From: an uncultured Enterobacterales bacterium
GTDB lineage: Bacteria > Pseudomonadota > Gammaproteobacteria > Enterobacterales > CALYQQ01
Reading direction: 5' to 3'
Length of the DNA: 64,000 nt
Assembly (NCBI GenBank): GCA_945288535.1
Contig: CALYQQ010000008.1
Location: 62,001 to 126,000 of the forward strand
Position 1 is the first letter of the stretch; the number at the start of each line of letters is the position of its first letter. Positions 20,008 to 30,091 of the stretch are shown piece after piece. A model generated the notes under the pieces. The model did not search any database, was not told the DNA's origin, and was given only the letters and a program-made list of their open reading frames with translations. Made by a program: the position numbers and the translations under genes.

Positions 20008-20355
20008 TGCATCCTACCATAATAAATTTACTGTACTCAAAGATTTGATGACGATAATTTTTTATGTAAAAGTGCATCATTTACGATCATGTAAACAGAT
20101 GATTAAATTAACATAATTATATACTTTTATATCAAATTGATTTTATTTGCTTAGCTTGCGTTAAATTTTTATTCATTAATGAGTATTAGTAGTTAACTTA
20201 ATGATAAAAGGAAATGTTCTTTTATTTGATCGCTAAAATAGAATTAGCCAATAGGTATTATTTATTTTGAAATATTACGATAAATTCCATAACAGTATGA
20301 CAATACGTTATTATTTGGTAAATTTATAGTGATATAAATATTGTCCATCAAAGCA
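20008..20355. other. Gap where endA would be expected
   Basis: About 350 AT-rich bases between rsmE and the sprT remnant. E. coli has endA here; I see no trace of an EndA reading frame. Confidence 0.5.
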
Positions 20356-20861
20356 TTATTTAGTTATCTGGATAAGTTGTCCTTTACAATAATGGCACCA
20401 ATATTTCGCTTTACCTTGCGTGACACGATTGTGACGGCGAATAGTTAATAAATGTTGTCTACAATGGCAATGATATAGCCAGGTTTTATCTTGTACAGAG
20501 TGAATATCAAAAGAATGAGTCCGTTTTGCGATAACTCCAAGTATGTTTGTCATCATATATCGCCACTCCTAGCCATGTGAAGAAACACGACCAAAATGAC
20601 GAAAAGTTAATAAATGAGCAAGTTCGTGTGGAACCACTTCGTCAATAAATAACTGACCATTCTCTACTAATAGAATTGAATTTAACTGAATTTCCCAACG
20701 ATGTAATGATGCAGAGCCAGCAATAGTATCTTTTTTTTAAAGCGGATAAGCGGTTCGGGGTAGTTTGTGTCTAGCTGTTGGTTCGCTTCAGTTAAATCTG
20801 CTCTTAGACGTTTCATAACAGCATGTTGTAGAGAAAATGGTAGCTGAAGCGTTTTTACCAT
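20356..20861 (-). pseudogene. sprT: sprT pseudogene (SprT-family zinc metalloprotein)
   Basis: Read from ATG at 20861 the minus strand encodes MVKTLQLPF..., aligning with E. coli SprT. After LIRFKK the frame breaks in a run of eight A (plus-strand T8, 20731-20738); one more A would restore DTIAGSASLHRW, FIDEVVPHELAHLL (HExxH site present) and FGRVSSHG. There an in-frame TAG (20569-20571) occupies the position of a Lys codon. The remainder reads EWRYMMTNILGV...RRHNRV and the zinc-ribbon-like tail YWCHYC. So two independent lesions disrupt a full-length gene; 506 bases is 168 codons plus two, consistent with one lost base. The 66-codon ORF at 20356-20556 is only the tail of this gene. Position next to metK matches E. 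coli. Confidence 0.92.
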
Positions 20862-21027
20862 AAAAACGAAAATATCGCCTTATAATTAATGTACTACTAT
20901 AAAACGTTTGATATAGATTTTAACGACGCATTAGGTCGTAAATATGATATTACTATATACTATATTATTGAGTGAAAATTAGCCATCATATTGATAAAAA
21001 GATAAAAATGCTGACTTTTGATAGTCA

Positions 21028-21050
21028 TGAGCGGACAAACCACCCGCTCA
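21028..21050 (-). terminator. Hairpin after metK
   Basis: TGAGCGG/CCGCTCA stem with nine-base loop about 40 bases beyond the metK stop. No U-run follows on the minus strand, so termination activity is uncertain. Confidence 0.4.
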
Positions 21051-21088
21051 ATTTAAATTACTTTATGACTAAATTTGATCACAAAGTA

Positions 21089-22249
21089 TTATTTTAGGCC
21101 AGCAGCTTGAAGCAGCAACTCAACTTTATCTGTTTTTTCCCAAGGTAAATTAAGATCTTCACGACCAAAATGCCCATAAGCAGCTGTAGGTTGATAAATA
21201 GGTTGAATCAAATCTAACATCTTAATTAAACCATAAGGTCGTAAATCAAAAACGTCGCTAACAAGTGCGGATAATTTTTCAATAGCGATTTTTTCTGTGC
21301 CAAATGTTTCTAGCATAATAGACGTAGGTTGTGCTACACCTATAGCATAAGAAATTTGAATTTCACAACGTTCTGCTAAACCTGCAGCAACGATATTTTT
21401 AGCAACATAACGCGCGGCATAAGCGGCTGAACGGTCAACTTTAGATGGATCTTTTCCAGAAAAAGCACCACCACCATGGCGCGCTGCACCACCGTAAGTA
21501 TCAACAATAATTTTTCGACCAGTTAATCCACAGTCTCCCATTGGACCACCAATAACAAAACGACCCGTTGGATTAATAAAATATTTTGTTTGTTTTGTTA
21601 ATAACTCAGCCGGTAAAACAGGTTTAATGATTAATTCCATTACAGCTTCTTGCAATTCGGGTAACTGAATTTCTTCTGCATGCTGAGTAGAAAGAACGAC
21701 TGCATCAATACCAACAATTTTACCTTGCTCATAAGCAAAGGTCACTTGACTTTTGGCATCTGGACGTAACCATGGTAAAGTCCCTTCTTTACGTACTTGT
21801 GCTTGACGTTGCATTAATCGGTGTGCATAGGTAATTGGTGCGGGCATTAATACATCTGTTTCATTAGTTGCATAACCAAACATGATCCCTTGATCACCCG
21901 CACCCTGTGCAAGAGGATCTGCGCGATCAACACCCTGATTAATATCAGGTGATTGTTTTCCAATAGCATTTAATACCGCGCAAGAACGGCCATCAAATCC
22001 CATATCAGAGTGAGTATAACCAATATCGCAGACAACTTGACGAGCAATTGCTTCAATATCAACCCATGCGGTTGTAGTAATTTCACCACCGACTAAAACC
22101 ATGCCTGTTTTAACGTAAGTTTCGCAAGCGACACGCGCTTTTTTATCTTGTTGCAAAATCGCATCTAAAACCGCATCAGAAATTTGATCTGCAATTTTAT
22201 CCGGGTGTCCTTCAGAGACTGATTCAGACGTAAACAGATAGTTAGCCAT
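21089..22249 (-). CDS. metK: S-adenosylmethionine synthetase
   Basis: Makes SAM from methionine and ATP. ATG at 22249 is preferred to the TTG two codons earlier because AGGAG stands six bases before it. Signatures: [29 protein letters not shown] and [19 protein letters not shown]. 386 residues, near the E. coli length. It presumably serves many methyltransferases, including RsmE and TrmB in this window. No methionine (MetJ) operator was identified. Confidence 0.98.
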   Translation of the reverse strand: MANYLFTSESVSEGHPDKIADQISDAVLDAILQQDKKARVACETYVKTGMVLVGGEITTTAWVDIEAIARQVVCDIGYTHSDMGFDGRSCAVLNAIGKQSPDINQGVDRADPLAQGAGDQGIMFGYATNETDVLMPAPITYAHRLMQRQAQVRKEGTLPWLRPDAKSQVTFAYEQGKIVGIDAVVLSTQHAEEIQLPELQEAVMELIIKPVLPAELLTKQTKYFINPTGRFVIGGPMGDCGLTGRKIIVDTYGGAARHGGGAFSGKDPSKVDRSAAYAARYVAKNIVAAGLAERCEIQISYAIGVAQPTSIMLETFGTEKIAIEKLSALVSDVFDLRPYGLIKMLDLIQPIYQPTAAYGHFGREDLNLPWEKTDKVELLLQAAGLK

Positions 22250-23200
22250 GGACAACTCCTTTAATAATCAAATATAAATAAGGCTTCATTGTAACTAATG
22301 AATAAGATATACATTGAATTGATATGTATAGTTATCTGTATATAGTCACTTGAAAATAAATGTTACTTATTATAATAGTTCTTCAGTAACTTTGGAAGTT
22401 TTAACTTCTAGACGTCTATATTATGTATTTGTTAATGAGTATCATGTATCACATTCTCTAATTGAATAATATATATTTTATAATAATATTTTTTAGTCAG
22501 CTAATAGTAGGCATAATAATGCCATTAATAAGGTATGTTTATTTATTTTTCTTACTATTGTCTTTTTAGATTATTATTCTGAATAAAGTAGATATATATT
22601 AAATAGTAGATTATTGATCTTAATATTTTAATAGATTATTTCATTTAATATAAATAAAGTTATAGTTTTTATATAGGTATAATTAATTAAATATGTTTAA
22701 AATAAAAAATATAACTTACTATTTTTATTAAAATTAAATTTAATTTGTATATTATTATGCTAATTATTATAATTTTTATGCTATTTTTAATGACAAAGTT
22801 AAAATTTTCTATAATTATTATTATAAATATAACTTTATTATTTGGATTAATTAATATTGTGCAAAATAAATAGTATTATATAGCATGATTTTATCTTAAT
22901 ATTTGATATTTTATTATTATTTATTTTTATTTAAAATAAAACAATGTGTTACATTAAAGTAGGGGTGTTTTAATAATTATCAGTTAATTAATGTTATATT
23001 AATACAGTTGTTAATTTTTTATTTTTTTCAAAACATTATAAAGTAAATGAAATTATATAAATTTTATATTTTTACTATTATTTAAAATAAGCATATTATT
23101 TGTATACATTATTTTTTATAACTTAATTATTTATTAGGTTGTTATCTAACAAGTAAATTAAATGTCATTTGGAAAATAATAGAATATAGAGGGATTACTA
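22250..23200. other. AT-rich spacer before the RTX gene
   Basis: About 950 bases of extreme AT content without an ORF. E. coli has speA and neighbours on this side of metK; no remnant is visible. GAGGGAT sits just ahead of the RTX ATG. Confidence 0.5.
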
Positions 23201-24640
23201 ATGATAAAAACAAAAAGGAGTTCGTTAGATAAATATGCTGCTAATAATGGCTCAATTGATAAAATATTAGTAGGCAATAAAGGTAATAATAGACTTAGAG
23301 GAGGAAAAGGAAATGATACACTGATCGGTGGTAAAGGTAAGGATGATTTATATGGAGGAACGGGTGCAGATACTTATGTATTCAGCCGAGGTGATAATTT
23401 TGATAAGGTATATACCGGTGATAATGGTGTTGACACCATTCAAATAAAAGATGTTCCCTTTTCTGAATTGATTGGTCTTGTTCGTAATGGTAATGATTTG
23501 ATTATCGTTTATGATGCAGATCCATCAATTAAAGAAGATCTGAAAGCAGGAAAAATGTCAGATAGCAAAATTAGAAGAGCTGTTAGTAAAGGTCAAATTG
23601 ACTGTATCATGATTAAAAATCATTATGCAGGCTCTGCCATCGGTTATATCCAATTTGGTGAAGATCCAAAAATTCCTTTTGATGTATTTACACAAAAATA
23701 TCCGCTTGTTTTATCCAATGAGCGTAATAATTTTACTTTCGGTAATAATACAGATTTTGTTATCGGTGGTAAACGAAGGAATATTATTCATGCCGGCGGT
23801 GGGGATGATTTAATTATTGGCGGAGAATCTAATGACATCTTATATGGTGATAATGGTGACGATGCCTTATATGGACAGAATGGAAATGATACTTTATATG
23901 GTGGTAATGGAAGTGATGCCTTGTATGGCGGTGAAGGTAATGACATCTTATATGGTGAAGCGGGTAGCGATTATTTAGAAGGTGGCGCTGGTAATGATTA
24001 TCTTTACGGTGGTGATGAAAGTGATATGTTGAATGGAGGTACTGGTAATGATCATCTCTATGGGGGAAGAGGCGCAGATCTCTATGTATTCAACCTTGGA
24101 GATGGGCAAGATATCATTTATACAGGCGATAACAATTTAGATATCATTGAATTTAAAGAGATGACACTAAGTGATATTAAAAATATAAAACGTGAAGGTA
24201 ATAATCTTATTATAGAATATGGCATTAATGATAAAATTACTGTTAATAATCATTTTAATAATGAGGCAATTAGTGCAATAAAGATTGATAATAACAGATA
24301 TACTGTTGACGACTTTATTGATGCTTTGATGCCTTCTACTTTTTCAGGAAGATCATTCTCTTCCAACGAATCCGAATCACAATATGAATTTCAACCCAAT
24401 GCGGTTATTCATGATAATCAATCGCAATTATCTGATAAACAATTATTTGTTAAAAAAGAATCCGGTGATTTGGTCAATAATGTTTATGTAAGTGATGCTG
24501 ACATTCAACGAAGTACCGCAAGGATGATTGAATCGCTTTCAAGTTTTGCTGGCGGTGTAAACTATAGTAGTAGCTTATCCAATACTGTATCAAATGAAAG
24601 CCATTATAACGCTACCTTAACAATAAATGCTATTAGCTAA
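23201..24640 (+). CDS. Orphan RTX (hemolysin-type calcium-binding repeat) protein
   Basis: 479 residues, no N-terminal signal peptide. It contains two similar modules: a short RTX array (about 28-53, three nonapeptides of the GGxGxD type), and a longer array (about 196-292, ten or more repeats). Each array is followed by a beta-rich segment of matching pattern (GADxYVF..GD..D..YTGDN..D.I..K), and then N-D/N-L-I-I-x-Y. The modules therefore look like an internal duplication. Residues 375-479 are Ser/Asn-rich with no known domain; the end (TLTINAIS) could be a type I secretion signal. RTX repeats bind Ca2+ and fold outside the cell. No catalytic domain and no hlyB/hlyD-type exporter is in the window. 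A good Shine-Dalgarno (GAGGGAT) supports the start. Confidence 0.85.
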   Translation: MIKTKRSSLDKYAANNGSIDKILVGNKGNNRLRGGKGNDTLIGGKGKDDLYGGTGADTYVFSRGDNFDKVYTGDNGVDTIQIKDVPFSELIGLVRNGNDLIIVYDADPSIKEDLKAGKMSDSKIRRAVSKGQIDCIMIKNHYAGSAIGYIQFGEDPKIPFDVFTQKYPLVLSNERNNFTFGNNTDFVIGGKRRNIIHAGGGDDLIIGGESNDILYGDNGDDALYGQNGNDTLYGGNGSDALYGGEGNDILYGEAGSDYLEGGAGNDYLYGGDESDMLNGGTGNDHLYGGRGADLYVFNLGDGQDIIYTGDNNLDIIEFKEMTLSDIKNIKREGNNLIIEYGINDKITVNNHFNNEAISAIKIDNNRYTVDDFIDALMPSTFSGRSFSSNESESQYEFQPNAVIHDNQSQLSDKQLFVKKESGDLVNNVYVSDADIQRSTARMIESLSSFAGGVNYSSSLSNTVSNESHYNATLTINAIS

Positions 24641-24704
24641 TATTTAATGATAAAAAAGTAGTAAGATATAAAGATAGTTAAATTTTAATTAAGGTTATTT
24701 TAAT

Positions 24705-24741
24705 AAAAAAGACATAGTGTTGTTTACATTATGTCTTTTTT
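24705..24741 (+). terminator. Strong terminator of the RTX gene
   Basis: Ten-bp stem GACATAGTGT/ACATTATGTC (one G-U pair), loop TGTTT, flanked by A6 and T6; a textbook intrinsic terminator. Confidence 0.9.
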
Positions 24742-25064
24742 ATTAAGCTTATTTATTTCATAGAAATAATCATTTTGCTCTTATTAGGATAATTATTATT
24801 TATGAATCAATACATGATGATAAATAAACTTCATTCTATTTAAGATATTATCAAATTAATAAATTAATTATAAAATAAATAATAAGTGATTTATTTAAGA
24901 GTATTACGATAACATCATACAATCAAATGTCATATTATTTTATGATTAATAATTATTTTATAACTTCTATTATAGTTATTACAATAGTTATTTAGATCAT
25001 AATTACTTGTTAAATAATTATTATCTAATTAAATAGTTGTAATAAAATTGCAAGAAAAATTCAA
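24742..25064. other. AT-rich spacer between the RTX gene and loiP
   Basis: About 320 bases with no ORF and nothing recognisable. Confidence 0.5.
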
Positions 25065-25088
25065 AACCCTACCTGTGATGATAGGGTT
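25065..25088 (-). terminator. Terminator of loiP
   Basis: AACCCTA/TAGGGTT stem with ten-base loop; on the minus strand it is followed by TTTTGAATTTTT. Confidence 0.7.
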
Positions 25089-25119
25089 AACGATAAAAAT
25101 ATTAATTAGCTAAATAATA

Positions 25120-25848
25120 TTATTTTTTATCAGCATTGATACGCGCTTGAATATTATCGGCGCGAGTATTGGAATTAGGGTGGGAACTAAACATTTGGTT
25201 TAATACATGATCACTGCCGCCTATAGCAGCAAGTTTTCTAAATGCAGTAACTAAAGCTTCTCTATTTAAATTTTTCTTTTTCAGTAATTCATAAGAATAG
25301 TTATCTGCTTCAGATTCTTGATGCTGGGAAAATTGTGCATTAATAAGATTTTCTGCCAGATCAGCTAATTGGCCTTGCGTCAACTCAGTTACTTTTGAAC
25401 CACCATAGGTATTTAATGCTTCACGTGCCATTGTTGTTGCATAGGCAGTTTGCATGGCTTTTTTAGTATGCCCTAAAGCAACGTGACCAATTTCATGGCC
25501 AAGCACACCTTGTACTTCATCGTCAGTCATCGCATCCATTAAACCAGTGTAAACACGAACGCATCCATTGGCCATAGCCCAAGCATTTATTTCATTGGTA
25601 CGATAAACTTTGTAGTTTAAAGGAATACCATCAACTTGATTACCTAAATTCTTAGCAATCTTATTTAAACGTTTAGTATATTTTGAATTTGCTGGTTCAA
25701 TTTTTGATTGAGAATCATATTCTTTACAAGCTTGTTCACTATATGCACGCACTTGAGCATCATCAATAGTAAAAGCATCAATTAAGTTTCCACAACCCGT
25801 TAATGATGTAGCAAGCGCGATTGCGGTAATAGTTGTACGCATTTTCAT
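25120..25848 (-). CDS. loiP: M48 family metalloprotease lipoprotein LoiP (YggG)
   Basis: Outer-membrane-associated zinc protease; in E. coli LoiP is induced by low osmolarity and cleaves the Phe-Phe bond. The start is set at ATG 25848 (MKMRTTIT), giving a clean lipoprotein signal with lipobox LTGC, and AGGA 11 bases upstream; a start at 25860 would place AGGA on the start codon. Zinc motif HEIGH with the downstream EADNYSYELL Glu. Mature protein matches E. coli LoiP through INADKK. Lies near pgk as in E. coli, though tktA and epd are missing. Confidence 0.95.
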   Translation of the reverse strand: MKMRTTITAIALATSLTGCGNLIDAFTIDDAQVRAYSEQACKEYDSQSKIEPANSKYTKRLNKIAKNLGNQVDGIPLNYKVYRTNEINAWAMANGCVRVYTGLMDAMTDDEVQGVLGHEIGHVALGHTKKAMQTAYATTMAREALNTYGGSKVTELTQGQLADLAENLINAQFSQHQESEADNYSYELLKKKNLNREALVTAFRKLAAIGGSDHVLNQMFSSHPNSNTRADNIQARINADKK

Positions 25849-27244
25849 AATTATTAACATCCTGATTTTATTTAATTATCCAATATATATGATCATTTAT
25901 TAAACTACTTTTGATCGTATATTATTTTAACAGTAAATAATCTAGATACAATATATTTAATAACACATAATGTATTATTTATATTAATAAGTTCACTAAA
26001 AATTGATATATGGTTTAATTATTGAAATAATATTAATATATTATTTATTTTAATAAAATTAATAATTAACCTTATTAATTGTAGTATTGCTTAATTAAAC
26101 TAATTTACAAAATTTTAATTATTATTTTATTAAATAAAATAATTTATAGTAATACGAATATAGACAGCTATAAAATGCTTTCTCATTTTATTCGATAAAA
26201 CAATATATGAGTTATAAATTTTTTCATTATTATTACTAATTATTATATGCCTATCTTAATATAAGATAGGTAATTTTATAATATAAATAGCAATTGTTTT
26301 TATTATTAATAGTAATGTTATGTTTTTATTCTTGCAAAATATTTTAAAAAAGATAAGAGCAATTATATATAGTATTTTATTTCAAAATACGTCCTTAATT
26401 AACATGATATAAATATTACACTTCCTCACTTAACGTCAAAAATTTTTTTATTGACTAGATTATGATATCGCCATTTATGCTTTGTTGGTCAGTACAGTTA
26501 TTCTGCTATGTGTTTCGTTGTCTATAGTGTTAGCAAAAAAAAAGGCGTTAGGGCGTTTGTTTGGCTAATGAACGTATTACAATGATAAGTATATTAGACG
26601 ATAAAATAGACACAAAAAAGAAGATTCTACTGTGGTGATTTGTGCATTAGAGATTTTTTATAAAAGACTATTAAACCAGATAAGCTCGAAGTACTTTGCT
26701 AATAACTCATCAATCATTTTATTAGTATGATGGCGATTGTCTTATAAATCGGGGTAAAACATCATAAAAGATTTTTTAGATAACGCATAATATTATCTAT
26801 TTTATCATAGCCTTTATAATGTCGTTCTTTTTATCAATAGTATCGTTAGCGTTTTTCGTTAGGTTAGATAGCAACAATAAGCATTAAGCCATGTAAATTA
26901 TATGTTTTTAGATGATTACACAATAAAATGATAGATGCTAACTTGATAAAATATTTGTTTTTTATGTAGATAGCTGTTTGCAGATTAAGATAACGAGATA
27001 ATGTATGATACTGTTACTGCATATATAATAAGTATATACAATTAGTCTGATAGACTGTGTTTTTTTCGTGTTATTATGAGTAAATCAAGATATCATACAG
27101 GGTTACTTAGCAGAGTACGTAAGTCGATTATAAAACGAGCTATGTACTATATAAAGATTATGATGAATTGTATGTATATAAATGTATATACTCACTGCAT
27201 AAGATTTAATGATATTTGACTAAATATGAACAAGAGGACTTACT
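25849..27244. other. 1.4-kb non-coding stretch upstream of pgk
   Basis: No ORF longer than 60 codons. In E. coli epd precedes pgk directly; no epd or tktA remnant is recognisable. GC rises slightly after 26450, which could mean old coding DNA or a long pgk leader. Confidence 0.5.
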
Positions 27245-28408
27245 ATGTCTGTGATTAAAATGACCGATCTGGATCTGTCTGGTAAACGCGTATTGATTCG
27301 TGCAGATCTTAATGTTCCAGTGAAAGAAGGTAAAGTAACATCTGATGCTCGTATCAAAGCATCTTTACCTACCATTGAACTTGCTTTAAAGCAAGGTGCA
27401 AAAGTAATGGTAACATCTCATCTGGGACGTCCAACAGAAGGTGAGTATAATGAAGAATTTTCTTTATTGCCTGTAGTTGAATATTTAAAAAATGTTATAA
27501 AAGCCCCCGTTAGGTTGGTTAAAGATTATCTTGATGGTGTTGATGTTGCAGCCGGAGAATTAGTCGTTCTAGAAAATGTTCGCTTTAATAAAGGTGAAAA
27601 GAAAGATGACGAAACATTGTCTCGTCAATATGCCGCATTATGTGATGTTTATGTTATGGATGCGTTTGGTACTGCTCACCGAGCTCAGGCATCAACTCAT
27701 GGTGTAGGTCACTATGCACCAATTGCATGTGCAGGACCTTTATTATCAGGTGAACTTGAAGCATTAAATAAAGCACTAACCAATCCTGCTCGCCCCATGG
27801 TTGCAGTCGTAGGGGGGTCCAAAGTATCAACTAAGCTAACTGTATTGGAATCATTATCTAAGATAGCAGATCAGCTTGTTGTTGGTGGTGGTATTGCGAA
27901 TACTTTTGTTGCCGCAGAAGGGTATAATGTTGGTAAATCACTTTATGAGGCCGATTTAGTTTCTGAAGCTAAAAAACTAATGGAACTAACTAATATTCCT
28001 GTTATGACTGATGCACGTGTAGCTACAGAGTTTTCTGAAACTGCGGAAGCAACCTTAAAATCAGTGAAAGACATCCAGGATAACGAACAAATCCTTGATT
28101 TGGGTGATCAATCAGCTGAGCAATTGGCGGAAATTTTACGTAATGCTAAAACTATTCTGTGGAATGGTCCGGTTGGTGTTTTTGAATTCCCTAATTTCCG
28201 TAAAGGTACAGAAATTGTAGCGCATGCAATAGCTGACAGCGAAGCATTTTCTATTGCTGGTGGGGGAGATACGCTAGCTGCTATTGATTTATTCGGTATT
28301 GCTGACAAGATTTCTTACATTTCAACTGGGGGCGGTGCTTTCTTAGAATTTGTAGAAGGCAAAAAATTACCGGCTGTTGCTATGTTAGAAGAACGTGCGA
28401 AAAGCTGA
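27245..28408 (+). CDS. pgk: Phosphoglycerate kinase
   Basis: Glycolytic ATP-forming step, 1,3-bisphosphoglycerate to 3-phosphoglycerate. 387 residues, same as E. coli. Substrate-binding RADLNVPVK and [15 protein letters not shown], the nucleotide site [10 protein letters not shown]-like [10 protein letters not shown] and the C-terminal GGGDTLAAI and [10 protein letters not shown] are present. AGAGGA ribosome-binding site. Followed by fbaA after 87 bases. Confidence 0.99.
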   Translation: MSVIKMTDLDLSGKRVLIRADLNVPVKEGKVTSDARIKASLPTIELALKQGAKVMVTSHLGRPTEGEYNEEFSLLPVVEYLKNVIKAPVRLVKDYLDGVDVAAGELVVLENVRFNKGEKKDDETLSRQYAALCDVYVMDAFGTAHRAQASTHGVGHYAPIACAGPLLSGELEALNKALTNPARPMVAVVGGSKVSTKLTVLESLSKIADQLVVGGGIANTFVAAEGYNVGKSLYEADLVSEAKKLMELTNIPVMTDARVATEFSETAEATLKSVKDIQDNEQILDLGDQSAEQLAEILRNAKTILWNGPVGVFEFPNFRKGTEIVAHAIADSEAFSIAGGGDTLAAIDLFGIADKISYISTGGGAFLEFVEGKKLPAVAMLEERAKS

Positions 28409-28495
28409 TTTTATTTAATATGTTACTTGATTTTTATTGATAAGCACGTATTAATAAAATGATTGCTTATTTTACTAAATAACGGAACGAGTGTT

Positions 28496-29572
28496 ATGTC
28501 CAAAGTGTTTGATTTTGTTAAACCAGGTGTTATTACTGGTGATGATGTTCAAAAAATTTTTAAAGTTGCTAAAGAAAATAACTTTGCCTTGCCGGCTGTT
28601 AACTGTGTGGGCACAGATTCGATTAATGCTGTAATTGAATCAGCAGCAAAATTCCGTGCGCCGGTCATTGTTCAATTTTCTAACGGCGGTGCACAATTTA
28701 TCGCAGGTAAAGGATTAAAAGCAGAAGGCCAACAAGCAGCTATTCTTGGTGCGATTGCAGGTGCAAAACATGTCCACTTGCTTGCTGAACACTATGGTGT
28801 ACCTGTTTTATTACATACAGACCACTGTGCTAAAAAATTATTACCATGGTTAGACGGTCTGTTAGATGCAGGTGAAAAGTATTATGCTGAAACAGGTAAA
28901 CCGCTATTCTCTTCTCATATGATTGATTTATCAGAAGAATCATTAGAAGAAAATATTGAAGTTTGTTGTAAATATTTAACTCGCATGTCAAAAATAGGCA
29001 TGACACTTGAAATCGAATTAGGTTGTACGGGTGGGGAAGAAGATGGTGTAGATAATAGTCATCTTGATAATTCAGCACTTTATACTCAACCTGAAGATGT
29101 TGCTTATGCTTATGAAAAACTAAATGCAATTAGTCCTCGTTTCACTATTGCAGCATCATTCGGTAATGTGCATGGTGTTTATAAACCAGGAAATGTTCAG
29201 TTAACACCTAAAATTTTAGATAATTCTCAAAAGTATGTTGCTGAAAAATTTGGACTATCTGCTAAACCTTTGGATTTTGTTTTCCATGGTGGTTCAGGTT
29301 CTACACCGGAAGAAATAAAAGAAGCTGTAAGCTACGGCGTAGTGAAAATGAATATTGATACAGATACCCAATGGGCTACCTGGGAAGGTATTTTAAACTA
29401 CTATAAGAAGAATGAAGGTTACTTACAAGGTCAATTGGGTAATCCAGAAGGTGAAGATAAACCAAATAAAAAATATTATGATCCACGTGTTTGGTTACGT
29501 GCTGCACAAGTGAGTATGATCGATCGTCTAGAAAAAGCGTTTAAAGAGCTGAATGCGATTGATGTACTTTAA
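28496..29572 (+). CDS. fbaA: Class II fructose-bisphosphate aldolase
   Basis: Zinc-dependent aldolase of glycolysis and gluconeogenesis. The start at ATG 28496 gives MSKVFDFVKPG as in E. coli; the frame extends 11 codons upstream without support. Zinc ligands in LLHTDHCAKK and FVFHGGSGST, catalytic ELGCTGGEEDG, NIDTDTQWA and the C-terminal LNAIDVL are conserved. 358 residues. Forms the pgk-fbaA operon. Confidence 0.99.
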   Translation: MSKVFDFVKPGVITGDDVQKIFKVAKENNFALPAVNCVGTDSINAVIESAAKFRAPVIVQFSNGGAQFIAGKGLKAEGQQAAILGAIAGAKHVHLLAEHYGVPVLLHTDHCAKKLLPWLDGLLDAGEKYYAETGKPLFSSHMIDLSEESLEENIEVCCKYLTRMSKIGMTLEIELGCTGGEEDGVDNSHLDNSALYTQPEDVAYAYEKLNAISPRFTIAASFGNVHGVYKPGNVQLTPKILDNSQKYVAEKFGLSAKPLDFVFHGGSGSTPEEIKEAVSYGVVKMNIDTDTQWATWEGILNYYKKNEGYLQGQLGNPEGEDKPNKKYYDPRVWLRAAQVSMIDRLEKAFKELNAIDVL

Positions 29573-29597
29573 TTGATAGACATTTAAATCTATCTAA

Positions 29598-29633
29598 TTA
29601 CCCCCTTATATGATCAATAACATAAGGGGGTAA
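29598..29633 (+). terminator. Hairpin after fbaA
   Basis: Perfect 12-bp stem TTACCCCCTTAT/ATAAGGGGGTAA, 25 bases past the stop. No T-run follows, but the stem is strong. Confidence 0.6.
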
Positions 29634-30091
29634 TATACTCTAAAAATTATAGCTTCATTTACCTAACAACGGTTCATTTGCTAATGTCTACCTGACAGCA
29701 TTTTTAGCTATTATGTCAAGAGTCAAACAAGCTATTAATAAAAATATTTTCAATATGCAAATATTTTTATTCTTTTTATTTCCTCAATAGTTAATGTTCC
29801 ATATTTTTTGTTAGTATTATTAATTATCTGTAAATATTTTAATATGTTATTAATAATAGTTTTTTAATTTATTATTTTATATTTTATTAATTTATTACTA
29901 GGGTCTTATTAATTTCATTTGTTAAATGCTATTTAGTGATAGGTAAAAGTTAATATGAACTAAAGTTTTATTTTAAAAAAATGTTATAATTTAGATACTA
30001 GCTGCTTTTATTGAAGGCATAATAATTAAGTTGTTTTATTATTAAAATCATTTTTGGGAATTAAATATTATTTTGATGAGGTAATTATAAT
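29634..30091. other. AT-rich spacer upstream of mscS
   Basis: About 460 bases, no ORF; GAGG precedes the mscS start by ten bases. Nothing else recognised. Confidence 0.5.

Noticed and set aside
20356-20556. Independent 66-residue zinc-ribbon gene
   Set aside because: It is in frame with the sprT remnant upstream and matches the C-terminal end of SprT after the TAG.
22250-22400. SAM riboswitch or MetJ box ahead of metK
   Set aside because: No AGACGTCT-type tandem boxes and no riboswitch-like conserved core could be recognised by eye.
23780-24080. Tandem short DNA repeats resembling a CRISPR or minisatellite array
   Set aside because: The period is 27 bases in frame and encodes GGxGxDxLxG nonapeptides; this is protein repeat structure, not spacers.
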